NCBI GenBank assembly: GCA_030697165.1
Contig: JAUYQQ010000001.1
Location: forward strand, 248,001-312,000
DNA: 64,000 nucleotides
From: Acidobacteriota bacterium
GTDB taxonomy: Bacteria > Acidobacteriota > Vicinamibacteria > Vicinamibacterales > UBA2999
Reading direction: 5' to 3'
Position numbers and translations under genes: made by a program. Shown piece by piece: positions 42,001-47,066 of this stretch (positions are counted from its first letter, which is position 1; the number at the start of each line of letters is the position of its first letter). Under the pieces are notes generated by a model, which did no database searches, was not told the DNA's origin, and was given only the letters and a program-made list of their open reading frames with translations.

Positions 42001-42862
42001 GCTTCTGGTCGGTGAGGTCCCGCAGGTAGGCCGTGAACAGCGGCGGGCCGTCGGTCACGATGCGAGTGATGGCCAGCTCCACGGGGAACTCGCTGCCGTC
42101 CGCGCGCACGGCCGGTACCTCGAGCCGCTGGCCGAGGACCGGGCCTTCCCCGGTGGCAAGGTAATGCGCAATCCCCCGCTGATGTCGCTCCCTGAGCGAC
42201 GGCGGGATGATCAGATCGGCAAGGTCACGCCCGATGACATCGCCACGAGAATAGCCGAAGGTGCGTTCCGCAGCCGGGTTGAAGTCGACCACCTTTCCCA
42301 GGTGGTCCATCGTGATCACGCAATCGAGCGCCGTCTCCAGGATCGCGCTCTTGCGCGCGGCGCTTGCCCGGACCTCCTGTTCGGCCCGCCGCCGCTCGAG
42401 GACAATCGCCGCCTGGTTGGCCCCGACTCCTAGGAGCGCCCGATCCCACTCGGTCGGGAAGTCGGGGTGGCGCGAACCGCTGACGAGCACTCCCTCACCG
42501 CCAACGGGGGTGACGGTGACATGCAGCGGCCCGTCACCGAACGGATCGGAGAGCGTCACAGACGATTCGGCCTGATCGCTGGATAAGAGCGGCGCGAACG
42601 CCGCCCTCGCCACCTCGACTGGCACTGCGTCGGTGCGGTCCTTTCGGCGTACGCATTCAACCACGCCGTCCCCGTCCAGTGCGGCCAGCTGGACGAAGAT
42701 CACGTCGAGGGAAACTGTGTCGAGCAGTACGTCGGCCAGGCTAGCGGCGATCCGGTCGAGGCCCAGACCGGTCCAGGCGGCGGGCAGGGCCGAGAGCGCG
42801 ACCAAGTCCCGCACCGTCCGGCGCAGACGCATCTCTTCCGAAACACTCGCGGGTCGCTTCAC
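39071..42862 (-). CDS. Hybrid histidine kinase with multiple PAS/GAF domains and C-terminal receiver
   Basis: A 1263-aa cytoplasmic sensor kinase. Approximate order: GAF-like (40-160), PAS (165-290, ALDCVITMDHLGKVVDFNPAAERTFGY), GAF (310-460), PAS (470-590, FVLVNQRYCQMVGRPAEEL), PAS (600-725, IFWYNRRWYEYTGTTPEEM), GAF (740-890), HisKA (905-970, acceptor His in LAHELRNPLAP), HATPase (1015-1125, NLLTNAAKYT, DNGIGIG, GLGIGLTL), receiver (1140-1263, RLLIVDDNRDAANSL, phospho-acceptor Asp in LLDIGMPGMDG, Lys in HHLVKPP). Such kinases sense soluble cues or redox through PAS and GAF pockets; none here can be assigned a ligand. The lack of a DNA-binding output implies a further phosphorelay partner. 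Confidence 0.92.
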   Translation of the reverse strand: MKRPASVSEEMRLRRTVRDLVALSALPAAWTGLGLDRIAASLADVLLDTVSLDVIFVQLAALDGDGVVECVRRKDRTDAVPVEVARAAFAPLLSSDQAESSVTLSDPFGDGPLHVTVTPVGGEGVLVSGSRHPDFPTEWDRALLGVGANQAAIVLERRRAEQEVRASAARKSAILETALDCVITMDHLGKVVDFNPAAERTFGYSRGDVIGRDLADLIIPPSLRERHQRGIAHYLATGEGPVLGQRLEVPAVRADGSEFPVELAITRIVTDGPPLFTAYLRDLTDQKRSEQHRNIRVAVTQALSNASTVDEGAIGVLQAVCANLGWDVGFFWKVDGAQTALVCRKSWHRPDLPVSEFEVASFGRVFEKGEGLPGHVWATGKPRWLLDVVRDADFPRAASAAQFDLHSAFACPVVIGDRVSGVIEFFTRRIREPEADLLEMMGTVAGSLGQFIERKTAEEQLRDSEERFRSIFGQTVAGIAQTDITGRFVLVNQRYCQMVGRPAEELAGLRMQDITHPDDLPGNLPLFQAMVNGGPPFVIEKRYVRPDESHVWVSNSVSLISNGDGRPMYVVAVAMDITDRKRAEVERQCAEAALRESEEKLRLLADTIPQLAWMARPDGHIFWYNRRWYEYTGTTPEEMEGWGWQSVHDPATLPKVLDRWQGSIVSGEPFDMVFPIKGGDRQFRPFLTRVNPLRDERGRILYWFGTNTDISEQKRAEENSRFLAEASAELAAVVDYESTLQKVANLAVPRFADWSAVDLADDDGSLRRLAVAHQDADKVALVRELMREYPPDPQSPTGGYAVLRTGKPQMISEIPDEMLAQAAQDKRHLALIRSLGLKSYICVPLVISGRTLGLLTFATAESGRHYTETDLALAMDLALRAAVAIENTKLYQALREADRRKDEFLATLAHELRNPLAPVRNALEILKMPRVDAQTAERSREIMERQVQHLVRLVDDLLDMSRVMRGKVELRKERVELATIVASAIETVQPLVDAQGHRLQVRISAESLVLDGDPIRLAQVVGNLLTNAAKYTEPNGQIWLTGERAGGMVVLRVRDNGIGIGKEMLPRVFELFEQADHGSTKTQGGLGIGLTLVMNLVEMHNGTVEARSEGLGQGSEFVVRLPLAEQTVEQDHGSATAAQADHVAPPSGKRLLIVDDNRDAANSLAMLLQLQRHEVRVTYSGLAALEMIKTYTPDVVLLDIGMPGMDGYEVARRIRQTPGLGTVVLAALTGWGQQEDRRRTAEAGFDHHLVKPPRPEVLEKLLA

Positions 42863-42888
42863 GTTTCGGTGACCATCGTATGCATCGA

Positions 42889-42916
42889 ATTATATCGATC
42901 ACCACGATGACGTCGA
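42889..42916 (-). promoter_or_regulatory. Candidate housekeeping promoter of the hybrid kinase
   Basis: On the minus strand a perfect TATAAT (-10, complement of 42889-42894) lies 16 bp downstream of TCGACG (4 of 6 matches to a -35 box, complement of 42911-42916). The start codon of the kinase is about 26 nt further on. Such boxes are uncommon in this GC-rich window, so the match is noteworthy, but promoter activity is inferred. Confidence 0.4.
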
Positions 42917-42984
42917 ACCGTGACCAGCTCGTCAGTTTAGACAACCGAAACGTGGAATGCCGGAACAATACGGTTGAGCCGTGT

Positions 42985-43030
42985 TGGGCCGAGCACGACC
43001 GTGCTCTTCACCAGTCCGATTCAGGTGGCC
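42985..43030 (+). pseudogene. Relic of a histidine kinase 3' end
   Basis: This 46-bp stretch closely matches the last codons and stop region of the kinase at 37983-39065. Both contain GCACGACCGTGCTCTT, followed by ACCAnTCCGATT and then a GTTGGCCT/GGTGGCCT block. No further kinase sequence is upstream. It faces a truncated receiver domain exactly as the intact kinase faces the receiver of the hybrid kinase, suggesting a decayed copy of that junction. Confidence 0.6.
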
Positions 43031-43365
43031 TGGTCAGGCCTGCTGCCGCCGGTGTCCGGCAATGGTGTCTTGAAACGCGGCTGCTGGTACGCCGGCGTTG
43101 CGGCGCGCGCGTCAAGCAGTCGCCCGAGCTCGTCGAAGTCGACCGGCTTCACCAGGTGATGATCGAACCCCGCCTCGACGGACCGGTCGCGATCGAGCGG
43201 AGATCCGTACCCGGTCAGCGCGACCAGCATCATCCTAGCGCCCTGGTGGTGCGCGCCAACGCGGCGGGCCAGCTGGTAGCCGTCGAGTTCAGGCAGGCCA
43301 ATGTCGATGATGGCGACGTCGGGATGCTCGCGGGCAATGAGGTCCAGCCCCTGAATCACCAAGTA
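43021..43365 (-). pseudogene. Response-regulator receiver fragment, N-terminus lost
   Basis: The minus-strand frame encodes most of a CheY-like receiver: LIAREHPDVAIIDIGLPELDG (phospho-acceptor Asp), MMLVALTGYG and EAGFDHHLVKPVDFDEL, related to the receiver of the hybrid kinase. The first beta strand and the acidic DD pair are missing. Upstream of about 43363 the frame runs into the antisense of the CsbD cassette, which also occurs at 46.7 kb, so the junction is a recombination breakpoint. Translation could start within the cassette, but the product would lack the magnesium-binding acids and should not function as a regulator. Confidence 0.7.
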
Positions 43366-43645
43366 ACGCGCCGCGGCTGTTCTGCCATTCGGAATGTTGG
43401 CATCCGGCGAGCGCAACATGGAGTCCACGATGCCGAACAATGATGAGCTGAAGGGCAAGTTCGATCAGATCAAAGGCAAGGTCAAGCAAGAGGTTGGCAA
43501 GGCCACTGGCGACGCCGACCTGCGCGACGAGGGCGTGGCGGACGAGGCCGGCGGCGAATTGCGCGAAGGATACGGCACGGCCAAGCGCAAGATCGGCGAA
43601 GCCATCGAAGACGTCGGCGATGCGATCAAAAAGTAACTGACGCGG
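43363..43645. repeat. 283-bp CsbD cassette, copy A
   Basis: The segment from GTAACGCGCCGCGG to TAACTGACGCG is repeated at 46710-46992 with the same length and only scattered substitutions. It covers about 67 bp of upstream DNA, the whole csbD-like gene and about 10 bp after its stop. The left edge interrupts a receiver-domain gene, and the right edge overlaps the 3' end of the convergent ATPase gene. Confidence 0.85.
43430..43636 (+). CDS. CsbD family stress-response protein (copy A)
   Basis: A 68-aa protein starting MPNNDELKGKFDQIKGKVKQ, with the CsbD pattern of lysine-rich amphipathic helices and KGK..Q..G repeats. GGAG lies 6 nt before ATG 43430; in-frame ATGs at 43394 and 43418 would add up to 12 residues. 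CsbD proteins are abundant under general stress in many bacteria, but their molecular role is unknown. Its end overlaps the convergent ExeA-like gene by 11 bp. A second copy is at 46777-46983. Confidence 0.85.
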   Translation: MPNNDELKGKFDQIKGKVKQEVGKATGDADLRDEGVADEAGGELREGYGTAKRKIGEAIEDVGDAIKK

Positions 43646-45455
43646 CGGACGCGACCGTGTTCACCACGGTCGCGTCGTCGTATCCGCCCAGTTGCCGCAG
43701 CCGCCGCAGGCCGGCCACCGCGTCGGCGCGGTTGGCAAACGGTCCGAGTACTACTTGTTGCACCTCACGGCCGCGGAACTGGAACGGCCGCTGGTTCGCG
43801 GGCAGGCCGGCCAGCGTCAGTTCCTGGACGAGCCAGTCGGCGCGATTGAGGTCCGCGAACAGTCCGACCGCGACCAGATAGTCGCCGGCGGCTGCCGCCG
43901 GAGCGGGCGTTTCGGCGGACGGAACAGGCGCTTCGACGGACGGCCCCGCCACCGCTTGAAGGGCTGGAACCGCGAAGACCGGCGCGGTTGGCAGTGTGGG
44001 CGAGGCCTGCGTGATGGCCGACAGCTGGGCAGGCAGACGCGACGCGACGGACCCGGCCGCGCCCAAGGCCGCAGTACACAGCATGGCGACGGCCGCCCAT
44101 TTGGCCCACCTGCGTGCGAGCCGGTGGATATAGGTCTCGGGTAGCAGCTCACCTTCCATGTCGATCCAGCCAGATTTCGCCGGCGTTTCACGCGTCACGA
44201 CGCTCTTGTTGGCCGTTGCTGGCCTTGACGTCTTCGCGTCGCTGGTGTGCGCGGCGATGGCCGGGAGCGGCGAGAGCTTGCGGGACGTCGCCTCGAGCTC
44301 CTGCGTCAGCCATTCATTTACGGTCTTGTCAAAGTCCTCGGCGCCCTCGTCGAGCAGCGTGGCATCCCACATGACGTCGACACGGGCCAGGAGCTTCTCG
44401 GCGGAATCCACACTGATCGTAGGCGCAGCCGGTGCCGGCGCGGTGACGACAGCCGGTTCTGCCACCGTCACGGGTTCTGCTGCGGTCACGGGCTCTGCAG
44501 CGGCGTCGGGCGGGGCGACCAGCGCGGGCATCGGGAAGATGATCGCATCCCACGTCGGCGTGAGCGTCGAGGCGCCGACCTCGATCAGCGCGGTCTCGAG
44601 GATTTCGCGGTCGACCCAGGCCAATTGCTGCCGGTGCGCCAGGTCGAGCGCGCGATCGCAGACCCGGTTGATCAGGCGCGGCACGCCGCCGGAGCGGCGA
44701 TGCAGCAGGTCGACCACGTCGGGAGCAAACAGGACGCGCTCGCGGTTGAGTCCGGCGACGTGCAGCCGGTGCTGGAGGTAGCCGGCCATGGCATCGCGCG
44801 TCAACGGCACGAGATGGTTGTAGCCGCACACGCGCTGATCGACCTGCCGCATCTCGGGCAGCTTCATCTTGGCGTGGAGTTCGGGCTGCCCGACAAACAC
44901 GATCTGCAAGCCGCCCTTGCCGCCAAAGGAGTCGGACAGGATGCGGGTCTCCTCGATCAGCGGCAGCGACATGTTCTGCGCTTCGTCGATGATCACCACG
45001 ACAAACGCATCGAGCGCCGAGAGCGACTCGAGAAACCCGGCCAGCAGGTAGCTGAGCTCGGTGCGCGACGCGCGTTGCAGCGACCCGGTCGTGAGCTCCT
45101 GGACCGTCAGCACGCCAAAATCAAGCAGTAGGGTCTTCAGCAGGTCTTCGCGCGAGGCAAACGGATCGGGGACAAACGAGCTGAACGTCTTGCGGCCCAG
45201 GTTCTTGAGCACGGCCTGGCACAGCATCGTCTTGCCGCTGCCGATCTCTCCGGTCAGGACGAGCAGGCCTTCACGACGCCGAATGCCGGCGAGCAGGTTC
45301 TCGAACGCGGCCGCGTGCGACGGGCTGTGATACAGGAATCGCGGGTCGGCGTTGAGACTGAACGCCTTCTCCTTCAAGCCATAGAAAGCCTCGTAGGTCA
45401 GCGTGTCTGCCTGAGGCTGGAAAGGTACTAGTGCGCCGATACTCATGCCCATCAT
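43626..45455 (-). CDS. ExeA/GspA-like AAA ATPase with C-terminal SPOR domain
   Basis: A 609-aa protein. Residues about 20-290 form an ExeA-type AAA ATPase beginning YEAFYGLKEKAFSLNADPRFLY, with Walker A TGEIGSGKTML, Walker B VVVIIDEAQNMS and the sensor region GGVPRLINRVCDRAL. A Pro/Ala-rich linker (about 310-430) leads to one membrane helix (about 455-475) and a periplasmic SPOR domain (about 530-605, DYLVAVGLFADLNRADWLVQEL), which binds denuded peptidoglycan. Similar ATPases assist type II secretion or exosortase/exopolysaccharide systems. The convergent CsbD gene overlaps its 3' end; a polysaccharide deacetylase gene lies upstream on the same strand. Partner system not visible. Confidence 0.85.
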   Translation of the reverse strand: MMGMSIGALVPFQPQADTLTYEAFYGLKEKAFSLNADPRFLYHSPSHAAAFENLLAGIRRREGLLVLTGEIGSGKTMLCQAVLKNLGRKTFSSFVPDPFASREDLLKTLLLDFGVLTVQELTTGSLQRASRTELSYLLAGFLESLSALDAFVVVIIDEAQNMSLPLIEETRILSDSFGGKGGLQIVFVGQPELHAKMKLPEMRQVDQRVCGYNHLVPLTRDAMAGYLQHRLHVAGLNRERVLFAPDVVDLLHRRSGGVPRLINRVCDRALDLAHRQQLAWVDREILETALIEVGASTLTPTWDAIIFPMPALVAPPDAAAEPVTAAEPVTVAEPAVVTAPAPAAPTISVDSAEKLLARVDVMWDATLLDEGAEDFDKTVNEWLTQELEATSRKLSPLPAIAAHTSDAKTSRPATANKSVVTRETPAKSGWIDMEGELLPETYIHRLARRWAKWAAVAMLCTAALGAAGSVASRLPAQLSAITQASPTLPTAPVFAVPALQAVAGPSVEAPVPSAETPAPAAAAGDYLVAVGLFADLNRADWLVQELTLAGLPANQRPFQFRGREVQQVVLGPFANRADAVAGLRRLRQLGGYDDATVVNTVASAASVTF

Positions 45456-45731
45456 TTGTATGACTCAATATGACTATAAAGTCGTTACAAATCATCTAGA
45501 GCATAGACATTGCCAAGAGGCAAAGCCACGAATTTGAATATTTAGGCTTGAATTGTTAGATCAGATATGCGCTCGGCTCCACGCGTGTATCTTTTTGGAA
45601 CACATGATTGCACTTTTGTCGTATTGGTTCAGAGGCACCCCATCCTCGAGCCGCTTGGCCAAGTCGCGGGGCGACGGCTCGGTAGAGCTGACGAGCTGGC
45701 GCGCCGGTCCAGGCGGCCTACCGGCCTGAGA
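45456..45731. other. 276-bp intergenic region, AT-rich near the ATPase start
   Basis: The part next to the ATPase (about 45460-45580) is clearly richer in A and T than the surrounding coding DNA and contains TATAGT- and TTGTAA-like boxes on the minus strand that could form its promoter. The half next to the deacetylase returns to high GC. I see no gene, tRNA or clear hairpin here. Confidence 0.5.
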
Positions 45732-46469
45732 TTATTCTGCTGTGCGGCTAGAGGCCGGGTCGCACAGCGTGCCGAACCGAAACCCTTTCTGGCGGAGCAG
45801 CGGCGCCAGGCGGGTCACGGTTTCACCGGCATGCCGACGCTCCGCCCGGGGATTCTTGTGGTGGCCGTCGTGAATCACCACGATGTCGCCCGGTGACGCC
45901 TTCTTCACGATCTTCCTGGCCACGTGGTCGCCGGACGGCTCACGCCACCAATCCCAGTCCCACATGCCCCAACTCCAACCGGCGAGCGTGAAACCCGCGT
46001 CTTCAAGGCCCTCGTACATCGTGCCGCTGCGCCACCCGGCGTGTGGACGGAACAGCCGGCAGGGCGGCTCGCCGGCAATCGCCTCGATGCGGTCGGCACG
46101 GTCGTCGAGCCACGCCGCGAGCGCCTCGGGATCCTCGATCATCTGGGCCCGTGTCCCGCTGTGCAGGCCAATGGCGTGCCCTTCGTCAGCGATGCGCTTG
46201 ACGATCGCTGCGGTCTCCGGGGTGATGTGATCGTCGATCAGGAAGAACGTGGCATGGGCCCCCTGCTCGCGCAGCGCGTCCAGCAGCGGGGGCGTCCACA
46301 CCGGATTCGGCCCATCGTCGAAGGTCAGGTAGATCGTGGGCGGTGCGCCTGGTGTGGGTGGGACATGCCAGACTGAACGCGACGGACGAAAGGCCTCGAG
46401 CAGGAAGGGAAACGGCGCGGCATGCGCCAGGACCGCCGCGCCGACCAAGAGCACGATCAGCAGAGGCAT
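45732..46469 (-). CDS. Polysaccharide deacetylase (NodB homology domain)
   Basis: A 245-aa protein with an N-terminal hydrophobic segment (about 3-20) that acts as signal or anchor. The NodB carbohydrate-esterase-4 domain shows YLTFDDGPNPVWTP (catalytic base and metal Asp), HAIGLHSGTRAQM (metal histidines), FRPHAGWRSGTM, SWGMWDWDWW and the C-terminal DIVVIHDGHH. Such enzymes remove N-acetyl groups from peptidoglycan, chitin-like or capsular polysaccharides outside the inner membrane. The closest family members are chitooligosaccharide/peptidoglycan deacetylases. It may act with the SPOR-containing ATPase in the cell envelope, which is inferred only from proximity. Confidence 0.87.
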   Translation of the reverse strand: MPLLIVLLVGAAVLAHAAPFPFLLEAFRPSRSVWHVPPTPGAPPTIYLTFDDGPNPVWTPPLLDALREQGAHATFFLIDDHITPETAAIVKRIADEGHAIGLHSGTRAQMIEDPEALAAWLDDRADRIEAIAGEPPCRLFRPHAGWRSGTMYEGLEDAGFTLAGWSWGMWDWDWWREPSGDHVARKIVKKASPGDIVVIHDGHHKNPRAERRHAGETVTRLAPLLRQKGFRFGTLCDPASSRTAE

Positions 46470-46539
46470 GGTGGAGGGACGCTCAAAAGCAACACGATCG
46501 GCGGCGCATCGCGTGACATAAGGCTATCCTCTCACGATC

Positions 46540-46618
46540 CCGTCAATCACCGGGGCGCCGTTCCGGGTCACGGCGAAGGACCTGCCGCGGTCCAGGCCCG
46601 CATTGACCCGCCCATGGC
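46540..46618 (-). pseudogene. Phd/YefM antitoxin fragment (relic)
   Basis: The minus strand encodes GRVNAGLDRGRSFAVTRNGAPV, matching GRVMRDLDRGKSFIVTRNGVPV of the intact antitoxin at 60235-60489. At DNA level both share long runs such as GACGCCGTTCCGGGT/GGCGCCGTTCCGGGT. The N-terminal DNA-binding part and the C-terminal toxin-binding part are missing and no toxin gene is adjacent. The neighbouring 46619-46709 stretch is unrecognised. Confidence 0.65.
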
Positions 46619-46709
46619 ACAGCTCGTCGATGCCGGCCGGTCGGACGTCGAACGGCGACCAGCCCGTCACTCGCAGACGGACAGGGCACGGCTCTTGCTG
46701 AAATTCGAG

Positions 46710-46992
46710 GTAACGCGCCGCGGTTGCTCTGCCATTCGGGATGTTGGCATCCCGCGAGCGCAACATGGAGTTTACGATGCCAAACAACGATGAATTGAAG
46801 GGCAAGTTCGATCAGGTCAAGGGCCAGGTCAAGCAAGAGGTTGGTAAGGCCACTGGCAACGCCGACCTGCGCGATGAGGGAGTCGCAGACGAGGCGGGCG
46901 GTGAAGTGCGTGAAGGATACGGCACGGCCAAGCGCAAGGTCGGCGAAGCCATCAAAGACGTCGGCGACGCCATCAAGAAGTAACTGACGCGA
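46710..46992. repeat. 283-bp CsbD cassette, copy B
   Basis: Near-identical to 43363-43645 in the same orientation, beginning GTAACGCGCCGCGG and ending TAACTGACGCG. Copies differ mainly by third-position and scattered changes, and the encoded proteins differ at few residues. No target-site duplication or terminal inverted repeat was recognised. Its left edge adjoins unrecognised DNA next to an antitoxin relic; ppc starts 74 bp to the right. Confidence 0.85.
46777..46983 (+). CDS. CsbD family stress-response protein (copy B)
   Basis: A 68-aa paralogue of the protein at 43430-43636, beginning MPNNDELKGKFDQVKGQVKQ and ending in VGDAIKK. The same start logic applies, with an in-frame ATG at 46741 as an alternative. 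Conservation at the protein level, with many synonymous changes, suggests both copies are kept by selection. Function is unknown beyond the CsbD general-stress family. It is followed by ppc on the same strand, 83 bp away. Confidence 0.85.
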   Translation: MPNNDELKGKFDQVKGQVKQEVGKATGNADLRDEGVADEAGGEVREGYGTAKRKVGEAIKDVGDAIKK

Positions 46993-47066
46993 CGAGAGAT
47001 ACGTGAGGCCCGGCTGGCGGCTGTTGTAGCGCTCGCTGCAGCAGTCGTCCGACGGCCTCGTACAGT

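Noticed and set aside
43363-46992. CsbD cassettes as an insertion sequence
   Set aside because: No transposase, terminal inverted repeats or target duplications seen; kept only as a repeated cassette.
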